24,831 bases of DNA from JAKIWV01 sp049800095 (lineage in GTDB: Archaea > Thermoplasmatota > Thermoplasmata > Lutacidiplasmatales > UBA184). The translations under genes and the position numbers were made by a program. The DNA lies in NCBI GenBank assembly GCA_049800095.1, contig JBARJD010000095.1:1-24831 (forward strand). Direction: 5' to 3'. Under the pieces are notes generated by a model. The model was not told the origin of the DNA, searched no databases, and saw only the letters and a list, made by a program, of their open reading frames with translations. This document shows positions 7,783-14,996 of this stretch, piece after piece (the stretch's first letter is position 1; every line of letters starts with the position of its first letter).

Positions 7783-8016
7783 TTGGAGCATCGGTGCGCC
7801 ACGTGCGGCGGCCCCCTCGAGAGCGGCTTCCTGACCACGACGAACGGCTCTGGGCTGTTCTGGTCCCACGACTCGTCGGAGACGCGGGTGCGGCCGGACG
7901 GCCTCGAGGTGCTCGTGCCCACCCGCTTCCACGTAAACTCCTCCGCGAACGCCCAGGGCCTGCGCTGCCGAAGCTGCAACACGATCCTGGTCCGCGTCTC
8001 GGAAAAGGCACTGTAG
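7783..8016 (+). CDS. Small zinc-ribbon protein (DUF6487/PF20097-like)
   Basis: This 77-residue protein has two Cys pairs, CATC near the start (residues 5-8) and CRSC near the end (about 61-64), flanking a beta-rich middle with FWSH and a VLVPTRFH segment. The pattern of CxxCGG, a W-S-H element and a terminal RCRSCNTILVRV matches small zinc-ribbon proteins of the DUF6487 type. The zinc site is expected from the four cysteines; the role is unknown. TTG at 7783 is used because no better in-frame start precedes the first Cys pair; the start is uncertain by a few codons. It is cytoplasmic, with no membrane segment, and sits 74 bases before a small membrane protein on the same strand, so the two may be co-transcribed. 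Confidence 0.72.
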   Translation: MEHRCATCGGPLESGFLTTTNGSGLFWSHDSSETRVRPDGLEVLVPTRFHVNSSANAQGLRCRSCNTILVRVSEKAL

Positions 8017-8090
8017 GCCCATCGTCAGGGGTCGCGGGGCGAGGTCGCCGGCCTGATGGGCTTCCCGGCCATTGTTGCGGCGAGTAGACC

Positions 8091-8309
8091 GTGTTGCCCG
8101 AGCGAGTGTTTGCCATCGGGGGCTGCCTGGCAGTCGCTGCCGGAGGACTGCTTCTCGTCGCGTTCGTTCTCAATCCGGTTCCGTTGCTTTGGGGGCTCAT
8201 CGAGGCTGCGGTCCTTCTGGTGGGATTCGGTGGTTTCTTCGTTTATGTGGGCAGCGGTGCTCGGCGAGCCCGTCAACGGTTGCTCGACTCTCCTAAACCT
8301 CCCCAGTGA
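8091..8309 (+). CDS. Small two-helix membrane protein, hypothetical
   Basis: This 72-residue protein has two hydrophobic helices, roughly residues 7-27 and 31-54, joined by a very short turn containing Pro, and a basic cytoplasm-like tail (RRARQRLLDS). This predicts a helical hairpin in the membrane. I do not recognise a family. The start is GTG at 8091; a GTG five codons later is possible. It follows the zinc-ribbon gene on the same strand and precedes the RmlD-like gene, which has its own TATA-like box at 8333. The function is unknown. Confidence 0.65.
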   Translation: MLPERVFAIGGCLAVAAGGLLLVAFVLNPVPLLWGLIEAAVLLVGFGGFFVYVGSGARRARQRLLDSPKPPQ

Positions 8310-8360
8310 TCCGGGGGTTACGGGCAAACGCTCATTATCGAGGCCCCCCCCAGGAGACCG

Positions 8361-9245
8361 ATGGCGCACCGGGTCCTCGTAGTCGGTCCCAGCTCCGGTC
8401 TCGCGGAGGAGTTTGTGCTCTCGGCTCCGGCCGGCTGGGCCTTCGAGGGGGTCGGTCAGAACGGTGCGCTCCATGCCGCGGACCGCTACGAGGTGGTCCA
8501 CGTAGTGGACGCCCGGGACATTGGCCCTTTGGAGTTCGCAGTTCGCGCCAACGAATGTGACTCCGTGGTCAGCTTCCTGCAAGAAGGGGATCGGCCGCGG
8601 TGTCAGTCGGAGCGTCCGGTCCCGGGTGCTGTCCCGAAGGGCGTGGCCTGGGAAGTCAATGTGCAGGCGACCGAGGCGATCGGCCGAGCCGCGGTGTCCG
8701 AGCACAAGCGACTGATCGTGGTGTCCACGGACGAGGTATTCGCGGAGAAGGACGGTCCGGCGCCGGAGTCCGCCTTTCCGCTGCCGTGGGACCAGAACCC
8801 GTCCTGGTACGGCGGCACTTGGGCCGAAGCGGAAACGCTCTTGGGCCGACTTCCCGGCTCGGTCGCGATCCTCCGCGTCTCTGCCCTATTTGGGTGGACG
8901 AGGGAGGCGGCTTGCGACCGCCGGCTGGCGGGAGAGCTCAGCCGGAGCCGCGACGGCGCGCCGGAGCAGTGTCAGCCGACGTTCGTGGCCGACGCCACGC
9001 GGGCGATACGACAGCTGGTGGAGGACCCCGTGTCGGGACGATTCCATGCGGCGCTGGCCGAGCCGGTTCGGCGAGCAGACCTCGCCTCGGCGATGCGACG
9101 GGCGCTCGGCGGAGCCACGCAGCCATACCAAGTTGTCCCGGAGCGGCATCCCGGGCTCGTCCCCGGTCGACTCGCGGACTTCGGATTCCGGCCGACAGCT
9201 CTCTCCGAGGCCCTGGCGTCCCTTCAGGCGAAGGGACCGGCCTAG
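8361..9245 (+). CDS. RmlD-like extended SDR protein with degenerate active site
   Basis: This 294-residue protein follows the RmlD/NAD-dependent epimerase fold: an N-terminal beta strand and glycine turn (RVLVVGPSSGLAEE), NVQATEAIGRAA near 100-110, LIVVSTDEVFAEKDGPAPES (about 118-137), then SVAILRVSALFGW near 170. In family members the catalytic motif is YxxxK, here expected in WYGGTWAEAE, but the Lys position is Trp. The glycine motif is also altered (GPSSGLA instead of GxxGxxG). It is therefore probably not a normal reductase or epimerase; it may bind nucleotide sugar or act as a non-catalytic partner, as MAT2B does. No other rhamnose-pathway gene is nearby. ATG is the start, with CATTAT (8333-8338) about 25 nt upstream. 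Its stop overlaps that of the converging aminotransferase. Confidence 0.78.
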   Translation: MAHRVLVVGPSSGLAEEFVLSAPAGWAFEGVGQNGALHAADRYEVVHVVDARDIGPLEFAVRANECDSVVSFLQEGDRPRCQSERPVPGAVPKGVAWEVNVQATEAIGRAAVSEHKRLIVVSTDEVFAEKDGPAPESAFPLPWDQNPSWYGGTWAEAETLLGRLPGSVAILRVSALFGWTREAACDRRLAGELSRSRDGAPEQCQPTFVADATRAIRQLVEDPVSGRFHAALAEPVRRADLASAMRRALGGATQPYQVVPERHPGLVPGRLADFGFRPTALSEALASLQAKGPA

Positions 9246-10198
9246 CGTCGGGCCGTGCGGGCGACCGGTTTCGCGATGGGCGGGACCGGATGGAGCCACT
9301 CCGCGTACCGCGGCTCCTCGCCGCGGACGGTCTTATAGAACACGTCCTGGATGTCGCGCGTCATCGGACCGGGCTTGCCGCTCCCGATCACGTAGTGGCT
9401 GATCTCCCGGATCGGAGCAATCTCGGTATACGTGCCGGTAAAGAACGCCTCCTCAGCGGTGAGGAGTTCTCCGACGGAGAGCGTCTTCTCGACAACGGGG
9501 AAGCCCAGGTCCTGCGCGATATGCATGACCGAGTCCCGTGTGATGCCCAATAGGATGTCTCCCTCCGGGCCTGGGGTGTACAGTGTCCCTCCGCGGACGA
9601 CGAAGATGTTCTCCCCGGTGCCCTCGGCGAGGTAGCCGTTCGAGTCCAGGAGGATCGCCTCCTCGTACCCGTCCTGCTGCGCGTCGGTGCCGGCCAAGTA
9701 GCCGCCCAGGTAGTTGCCGCTCGCCTTGGCCATTGCCGGAAGCGCGTCGGAGTGGACCTTTCGGAACGGCGACAACTTCGCACGGATGCCGCTGTCCGAC
9801 TTTTCGCCGAGGTACTTCTTGGCGGGAATGGCCGCCACGGCGAGCTGCACCTTGGTCGTGAGGTTCTTCACTCCGAGGGCCGGCCCGTCGCGGTAGACGA
9901 TCGGGCGGATGTAGGAGGGGTATACGTCGTTGGCCGCCTGAGTGGTCACGATCGCATCGACGATCTCGTCCTCGGTGTACGGGATCGTCATCTTGTAGAT
10001 CTTGGCGGACAGGACCAGCCGCTGGACGTGGTCACGGAGCCGGAAGATCACCCCGCCCTTCGGCGTGGCGTATCCGCGGATCCCTTCGAAAACGCCAACC
10101 CCGTAATGCAGGGTATGTGAGAGGACCGAAACCTTCGCCTCCGACGCATCGACGAGCGCTCCATTCATCCAGACCTTTCCGGCCTCGTTTGAGAGCAT
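9242..10198 (-). CDS. ilvE: Branched-chain amino acid aminotransferase (class IV PLP enzyme)
   Basis: The 318-residue protein is a full-length fold-type IV aminotransferase. Landmarks are HYGVGVFEGIRGY (31-43), YIRPIVYRDG (96-105), the PLP lysine K158 in PAMAKASGNYL (154-164), and YLAEGTGENIFVV near 193-205, where the Glu contacts the PLP pyridine nitrogen. It transfers amino groups between glutamate and the keto acids of leucine, isoleucine and valine, the last step of their synthesis or the first of breakdown. A D-amino acid transaminase or 4-amino-4-deoxychorismate lyase is less likely given the RGY and length. Unlike most genes here its TATA-like TAATATA (10266-10272, minus) lies about 70 nt upstream, leaving a leader of about 44 nt with a hairpin. 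The cytoplasmic enzyme gene stands alone; no other ilv/leu gene is in the window. Confidence 0.93.
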   Translation of the reverse strand: MLSNEAGKVWMNGALVDASEAKVSVLSHTLHYGVGVFEGIRGYATPKGGVIFRLRDHVQRLVLSAKIYKMTIPYTEDEIVDAIVTTQAANDVYPSYIRPIVYRDGPALGVKNLTTKVQLAVAAIPAKKYLGEKSDSGIRAKLSPFRKVHSDALPAMAKASGNYLGGYLAGTDAQQDGYEEAILLDSNGYLAEGTGENIFVVRGGTLYTPGPEGDILLGITRDSVMHIAQDLGFPVVEKTLSVGELLTAEEAFFTGTYTEIAPIREISHYVIGSGKPGPMTRDIQDVFYKTVRGEEPRYAEWLHPVPPIAKPVARTARR

Positions 10199-10433
10199 TG
10201 CTGGTCCCCTTCCGCTCCCATCGGGAGCGAATGGGGTCTCCTCGGCGTTCGAATGTGTGGACTGCTATATTACGGCGTGCGCGGCGTCGTGTCGAGCCGG
10301 CGCGAGGGCGTTCCTCGCCGACGCATTCACCGTTGGGGGCTCAGATTCGTGGACAATCGTCCACCCCCCGTTTCGAGGGTGCCCGGCGTGCTGTCTTCGA
10401 AGGGCTTAACAGAGCGGACCCGAATTCGGGAGG
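10199..10433. promoter_or_regulatory. Divergent ilvE / cyclase promoter region with three inverted repeats
   Basis: For ilvE (minus), TAATATA is at 10266-10272 and the predicted leader includes CGCTCCC/GGGAGCG (10213-10219/10223-10229, loop 3), ending about 15 bases before the ATG. For the cyclase gene (plus), CTTAAC (10405-10410) is centred about 26 nt before CTG at 10434. Further repeats are GCGAGG/CCTCGC (10302-10307/10313-10318) and GTGGAC-4-GTCCAC (10349-10364). The last sits about 40 bases upstream of the cyclase TATA box, a plausible activator site. All regulatory roles are inferred. Confidence 0.45.
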
Positions 10434-10466
10434 CTGGCGGAAGGCCGGCGGCGACTCGCGGCGATC

Positions 10467-12521
10467 ATGTTCATCGACATGGTCGGCTTTTCCGCCCTCG
10501 CGCAGCGCGACGAACGTCAGGCGCTGCAGACAGTCGACGAGTTCCAGCGGCTGTTACGACCGCTGTTCCCACAGCATCGCGGCCGTGAGGTGAAAACGCT
10601 CGGCGACGGATTCCTCGTCGAGTTCGACAGCGCGCTCGACGCGACCGAGTGCGCGATCGATATTCAGCGCCGGCTGTTTGAGCGCAACCAGGGGGGGAAC
10701 ACCCCGGTGGCCGAGATGCGCGTCCGCATCCACTTGGGGGACGTGGTCCAACGGGACGGCGACATCTATGGAGACGCCGTCAATGTAGCGTCCCGGATCG
10801 AGCCTATGGCGGAAGCCTCGGGGATTTGCCTCACCGGGCCCGTCGTGGAGCAGGTCGGCAACAAGATTCCCTACCCATGCGTCCAGCTTGACTACACCTA
10901 CCTCAAGAACATCAGCACGCCGGTCACGGTCTACAGCATCGACCTGCCCTGGCATGCTCCGCCCGCGGCGCGGCTGACGCCCATGACCGACCGGACGGCC
11001 GAGTTGGGAAACCTGCACGAGGCCCTCCGGGCGACAGCTCGGGGGCAAGGCATTGTGGTTGCGATTAGCGGCGAATCCGGGATCGGCAAGACCCGCCTCG
11101 CAGAGGAAACGATCCGGCGCGCCGAGAAGTCCGGGTTTCGCGTGCTCCGGGGCCGACGTTTCGAGGAGGAGCTAAACGCCCCGTATTCCCACTGGACGCA
11201 GATGGCCCGCGCGTTTGTGCGGGACGCCCCGTCGGTGCTGCTTTACAAGGCCACCGAGCAATGCGCTCGGGAAGCCGTCGGCCTAGTGCCGGAGCTAGCG
11301 GACCGGTTGGGTCCGCTCCCCCGTGCCGCCGAGTTAGAACCCGTCCAGAGTCGACTCCGGTTTTTCGAGGGTGTAGCCCGGTTCTTTCAGAACATCGCGA
11401 AGCAGGAGCCGCTCATCCTGTTGCTCGACGACTTCCAATGGGCCGATGCCGATTCGGTTGCCTTACTCGGACACATCGGCCCGTTGCTGGGTTCGCAACC
11501 CATCCTGCTGCTAGTGACGTATCGGGACACCGAAGTGGACTCCAAGGGGACCCTGGCGAAGGCGCTGTTCGACCTGCGTCATCAGCATTCCGTCCGCGAG
11601 CTCTCGCTACAGCGGTTGGATCCGGAGAACAGCAGAGACCTGGTGGGAGCGGTGCTCGGCGGTGGGCCCCCTCCGAAGGACATCTTTCAGCCGGTGCTCG
11701 AAAAGACCGGCGGAAACCCCCTCTTCGTCGAGGAGATCTGCCGCTCGCTGGTCGAGGACCGGTCATTGGTCCGAACGACGGGCGGCTGGCAGGCGACTCC
11801 GGAGACCAAGATTGCGATTCCGTCGACCATGAAGGAAGTGATCCGGCGCCGAGTGGATTGGGTCGGCCCCGAAGCAGAGAACGTACTGGCGATCGCGTCA
11901 GTATTCGGCAACCAGTTCGAATTCGGATTGCTCCAGCAACTGAGCGAGGCAGATCCTGACCAGCTCCTCCTGCTTGTCGAAGCGATGTTGCGGGCCCGAT
12001 TGTTGCGGGAAGGAGAGATTGCCCCCGGCCAGTCGATGTATCAGTTCGGCGATGAGCAGACAAGGGATGTGCTCTATGACGGACTGTCGCTCGTCCGCCG
12101 TCAGCGCTACCATCTGAAAGCGGGTCAGGCGCTCGTCCAAGCGCTTGGGGACAACGCGGCCGAGCGAGCCGGGGAGCTGGCGTACCACTTCTTGCAAGGA
12201 GGCGACGCCCGACAGGCCCTTGAGTACTACATCAAGGCCGGCGAGCGCGCTCGGGCTCTATACGCCCAAGAAGAGGCGGTTGGGGCCTTCCGTACCGCCC
12301 TCGGCCTCATCGAGCAGGCGGTGGCGCGGGACGGAGGCCAAATGACGGAACGGCTGCGGGGGTCGTTTGTCGCCGAACGGCTCGGAGACGCCCAGTACTA
12401 CATGGGACGGATAGACGAGACGGTCGCCGCCTATCGTCGAGCGGCCGAGCTCGCGAAAGGCTGCGACGCGGCGACGCGCGGCCACGTTTGGTGGCTAGTA
12501 GCCAATGCACTCGTCTTGTGA
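10467..12521 (+). CDS. Class III adenylate cyclase-STAND ATPase-TPR protein, N-terminal part (ends at in-frame TGA)
   Basis: Counting from ATG 10467, residues 1-165 are a class III cyclase domain with metal aspartates D4 (FIDMVGFS) and D47 (KTLGDGF), substrate-specifying K43 and D103 (GDAVNVASR), and transition-state N106 and R110. The set is complete and the Lys/Asp pair points to ATP, so adenylate cyclase. Next is an AAA_16/STAND ATPase with Walker A GESGIGKT (202-209) and Walker B LILLLDDFQWAD (about 315-326), then the start of TPR repeats. The conserved GRRRLAAIM that usually opens this domain lies just upstream in frame, so translation may begin at CTG 10434. The frame stops at TGA 12519-12521 in the middle of a repeat, and the same frame then continues open to 13457. 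The plan resembles soluble adenylyl cyclases and mycobacterial cyclase-ATPase regulators. Confidence 0.87.
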   Translation: MFIDMVGFSALAQRDERQALQTVDEFQRLLRPLFPQHRGREVKTLGDGFLVEFDSALDATECAIDIQRRLFERNQGGNTPVAEMRVRIHLGDVVQRDGDIYGDAVNVASRIEPMAEASGICLTGPVVEQVGNKIPYPCVQLDYTYLKNISTPVTVYSIDLPWHAPPAARLTPMTDRTAELGNLHEALRATARGQGIVVAISGESGIGKTRLAEETIRRAEKSGFRVLRGRRFEEELNAPYSHWTQMARAFVRDAPSVLLYKATEQCAREAVGLVPELADRLGPLPRAAELEPVQSRLRFFEGVARFFQNIAKQEPLILLLDDFQWADADSVALLGHIGPLLGSQPILLLVTYRDTEVDSKGTLAKALFDLRHQHSVRELSLQRLDPENSRDLVGAVLGGGPPPKDIFQPVLEKTGGNPLFVEEICRSLVEDRSLVRTTGGWQATPETKIAIPSTMKEVIRRRVDWVGPEAENVLAIASVFGNQFEFGLLQQLSEADPDQLLLLVEAMLRARLLREGEIAPGQSMYQFGDEQTRDVLYDGLSLVRRQRYHLKAGQALVQALGDNAAERAGELAYHFLQGGDARQALEYYIKAGERARALYAQEEAVGAFRTALGLIEQAVARDGGQMTERLRGSFVAERLGDAQYYMGRIDETVAAYRRAAELAKGCDAATRGHVWWLVANALVL

Positions 12522-12641
12522 CATGAGTACGACGCGGCCCTCGAGGCGCTGGACACCGCCGAGGAAGCGCTCGGCCCGTCCCCCCCGGATTCAGGGGACG
12601 ATCGCTGGTGGACGGAGTGGGGACACGTTCAAAGAGAACGG

Positions 12642-13457
12642 ATGGGCGTGTTCTACTGGCGGGACGAGCCGGATCGGATGGAGGAATCGATCGCGCGATT
12701 CCGGCCGCTCCTCGAGAAGAGCCCGCATCCGGGCGACCGGGCCGCTCTCCTCAACTCGTTGACGTTGCTGAATTGGCGCCGACACCACGGCATCTCGGAC
12801 GAGGGTCTCGAGTATGCGCGGTTGTCGTACGAAACCTATCTGGAGACCGGCGATCCAGAACAGATCGCCTGGGCCCTCTTCATGCGGGGCTTCGCCTTTT
12901 TCTGGCACGGCGAACCCAAGCCGGCGAAGGAGTATCTCGAGAAGGCGCTCCGTGAGGGGGAACGCATGAGGTCTGCTCACCTCGTCTCTCGGGCGTCCAC
13001 TTACCTCATGGCTGCCTCCCGGTGCGCCCTCGAGATCGACGAGGCTAAGCGCCTGATCCCCCAGGTTCTTGCCGCCGCGGATACTGCCGGCCTTCCGGAA
13101 TACTCGGCCATGGCCTACGCTACCGAGTCTTGGGTCGCATGGCGCGGGGGCGATTATCAAAAAGCGGTCGACCGCGGGGAGCGGGCGCTGAAAATCTGGG
13201 GTGAAGTCCCCAATCGCTACCCATGTGACTGGATGGCGATCTGGCCGCTCGTAGCGATTCTCCTCGACCGGCACGACGCCTCGGGGGCCCTCGACCTTGC
13301 CCGGGCGCTGCTACACCCGTCCCAGCAGCCTCCGCCGCTGGAGCTAAGTCGCCTGATTCGGGAGGCCGTCCGATTGGGGGAGACGGGGGACCTTCCGGCG
13401 GCCGGCAGGGCGCTCGCGAAGGCGCTCGAGGTCGCCCGCGAGCTGCATTATGCATAG
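12642..13457 (+). CDS. C-terminal TPR part of the cyclase-ATPase gene, separated by an in-frame stop
   Basis: This 271-residue frame is in the same phase as the cyclase-ATPase gene, and the 40 codons between the TGA and ATG 12642 are open and protein-like (HEYDAALEALDTAEEALG directly after the stop, a typical TPR helix). It is made of helical pairs such as AALLNSLTLLNWRR and AKEYLEKALREGERM. No promoter or SD precedes it. The simplest reading is that 10434-13457 was one gene of about 1,000 residues, the same size as the ATPase at 16496-19495, interrupted by a nonsense mutation or a sequencing error. Re-initiation to make a separate TPR protein, or read-through, is possible but unsupported. 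TGA serves as an ordinary stop elsewhere in the window, so recoding is unlikely. Confidence 0.7.
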   Translation: MGVFYWRDEPDRMEESIARFRPLLEKSPHPGDRAALLNSLTLLNWRRHHGISDEGLEYARLSYETYLETGDPEQIAWALFMRGFAFFWHGEPKPAKEYLEKALREGERMRSAHLVSRASTYLMAASRCALEIDEAKRLIPQVLAAADTAGLPEYSAMAYATESWVAWRGGDYQKAVDRGERALKIWGEVPNRYPCDWMAIWPLVAILLDRHDASGALDLARALLHPSQQPPPLELSRLIREAVRLGETGDLPAAGRALAKALEVARELHYA

Positions 13458-13490
13458 GGTCCAAGTACTCGGGCCGGGTGCGGAAGCGAC

Positions 13491-14195
13491 GTGAACGGTC
13501 GTCCTTCCACCCGGTCGACGCGTCTCGGCGGTTGGATGCTGTGGGTGGCCTCGGTCCAGTTCGTTCTCGGTATGGCGGTCACGCAACTGGGCTGGACGAC
13601 CCCCTACAGCCTTCTGACGAACTACATCAGCGACCTGGGGGCGGTCCACTGCCAGTACTATCATGCCACCCTCGACTCCCGATACATTTGTTCCCCCTGG
13701 CACGGGGTCTTCGACACGTCCATCGTGATTCTCGGCCTGCTCTCCATCGCTGCGGCGGTCCTAATCTATCGGGCGTTCAAGGACGACCGGATCACCGCGC
13801 TGGGTTTGATCCTGCTCGCCCTCTCGGGCATCGGTGCGATCGGAGTGGGTCTGTCCCCCGAAGATGTGAACCTCCGTGTCCACACTCTCTCGGCTCTCCT
13901 GGCGTTCGTCGCGGGGAACTCGGCGCTGCTGGTCCTTGGCGTCGCCATCTGGAGGGACCTCGGGTGGCACCGGGGATTTGCGGTTCTGAGCCTCGTCCTC
14001 GGGCTGGTCGGCTGGATCGCTCTCATCCTCTTCGTGTTGGATGCCTGGGGTCCGTTGGGTCCGGGCGGGATGGAACGGTTCGTCGTCGCACCGACATTGC
14101 TCTGGGCGGCGGTGGTCGGAGTGCGGCTGATCCGGTCGTCTCGCCCGGGCGGAGGCGGACCCAGTCCCGCCCCTGCGGCCGGGTCCAGCGAGTGA
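13491..14195 (+). CDS. DUF998 family membrane protein
   Basis: This 234-residue protein has about six hydrophobic helices. It carries DUF998 hallmarks: VQFVLGMAVTQLGW, PYSLLTNYISDLGAVHC (about 38-54), CSPWHGVFDTSIVILGLL (67-84), GIGAIGVGLSPEDVN (about 112-126) and the VHTLSALLAFVAGN segment. Members are integral membrane proteins of unknown function; some have been discussed as distant relatives of frag1/CREST-like proteins. GTG at 13491 is the start, with a weak TATA-like AGTACT about 24 nt upstream. The C-terminal tail is Gly/Pro-rich and cytoplasm-like. It lies 33 bases after the split cyclase gene, so some co-transcription is possible. Family membership is confident; the role is unknown. 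Confidence 0.85.
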   Translation: MNGRPSTRSTRLGGWMLWVASVQFVLGMAVTQLGWTTPYSLLTNYISDLGAVHCQYYHATLDSRYICSPWHGVFDTSIVILGLLSIAAAVLIYRAFKDDRITALGLILLALSGIGAIGVGLSPEDVNLRVHTLSALLAFVAGNSALLVLGVAIWRDLGWHRGFAVLSLVLGLVGWIALILFVLDAWGPLGPGGMERFVVAPTLLWAAVVGVRLIRSSRPGGGGPSPAPAAGSSE

Positions 14196-14362
14196 GCCAG
14201 TCTGCCGTCTCCTGAGGCCACCTCTTCCCCGATCGTTCCCGACGGGGCGACTCTCTCGAGCGTTCGACAAGGCCCCAAATTTGCGCCGCCTCCGGCCGGG
14301 AGTGGAGGGTTGGACAATCAATTCATATTCATATGAATATGAATGTGCAATCGCGTCGTTTT
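14196..14362. repeat. 24-bp perfect palindrome in a convergent intergenic gap
   Basis: Positions 14321-14344 read ATTCATATTCAT followed by its exact reverse complement, an AT-rich island in GC-rich DNA. A T6 run at 14359-14364 follows on the plus strand. The gap lies between the 3' ends of converging genes, so this is not an obvious promoter. It could be a bidirectional terminator hairpin, a regulator binding site or a nucleoid-protein site. The central octamer TTCATATG also occurs in the vapB promoter (16422-16429). Confidence 0.6.
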
Positions 14363-14986
14363 TTATCCCCGCCGGGGTGTGGCCGGCAGCACCATGGTCC
14401 CTTCGGCTGGATCTCCGATGATGCGCGCTTTTCCCTCGAGAAACCGACGAGCCACCCAGGCGAGAGTCACGGCGTCCAGCTCGTCGTGACTGAGGCGCCG
14501 TGAGGTGAGGTCTCCTGTCATTCCCAACCCCCGAAGGGCCCGTTGGAGCGCCCAGATCCCGTTCTGTTTTCGACGGATCCCCAAGAGGTCCTGGGCTCCC
14601 CCGGGGTACCCTTCTTCTACCCGGAACCCCCGAGACCTGAGGTCGGCGGCCAAACGCATGCCGCGGACCATCAGGATCCGCATGGGACCCAAAGTCAGGG
14701 GGAAGAACCGGATCCCGAGTCGGCGGAGCTCTAGGTCGCACTCTCGAAAGTGCGGGCCGGAACGGTCCTCGATCGTGGCCCGTCCCCTGGGGAGAGAGAG
14801 GGGGGCATCGATCAGGACCACGTCCGGACGGGCTGTCAGGGTCGTTTGGAGGATCTCTTCGTCCGAATGGAGGACCGAAACGCGGGTTTCTCGATGGCAG
14901 GTGAGGATGCAACACCCCGTGTTTCGATGCGGGACCCCGGCAAGGTCCAGCCCGACTACCCTGCGAGATCGAGGCAGTTCGACCAC
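14363..14986 (-). CDS. DUF429 family protein (predicted RNase H-fold nuclease)
   Basis: This 207-residue protein matches DUF429. RRVVGLDLAG (8-17) supplies the first acidic residue of an RNase H-like fold. VVLIDAPLSLPRG (56-68) is the second beta strand with an Asp, followed by RECDLELRRLGIRFFPLT, LRSRGFRVEEGYPGG with the Glu-containing EGYPG motif, and SHDELDAVTLAWVARRF (about 166-182) with the HDxxDA motif. The conserved acidic residues fit a metal-dependent nuclease, though the family is experimentally poorly characterised. GTG at 14986 is the start: TATA-like CTTATC (15011-15016, minus) is centred about 27 nt upstream, inside the end of the preceding membrane-protein gene. The gap to that gene is only 10 bases, so both co-transcription and an own leaderless promoter are possible. 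Confidence 0.83.
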   Translation of the reverse strand: MVELPRSRRVVGLDLAGVPHRNTGCCILTCHRETRVSVLHSDEEILQTTLTARPDVVLIDAPLSLPRGRATIEDRSGPHFRECDLELRRLGIRFFPLTLGPMRILMVRGMRLAADLRSRGFRVEEGYPGGAQDLLGIRRKQNGIWALQRALRGLGMTGDLTSRRLSHDELDAVTLAWVARRFLEGKARIIGDPAEGTMVLPATPRRG

Positions 14987-14996
14987 GACGCCGCCG

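Noticed and set aside
12519..12521. Selenocysteine or Trp recoding of the TGA
   Set aside because: TGA ends other genes here (for example 3383, 4079 and 7362), no SECIS-like structure was seen, and Sec within a TPR helix is implausible.
12505..12762. Frame overlapping the in-frame TGA of the cyclase gene, considered as a frameshifted continuation
   Set aside because: The TPR sequence continues in the original frame after the TGA, so no frameshift is needed.
13761..14915. 384-codon minus-strand frame
   Set aside because: Arg/Pro/Asp-rich composition. It overlaps the DUF998 and DUF429 genes in other frames; both of these have clear family motifs.
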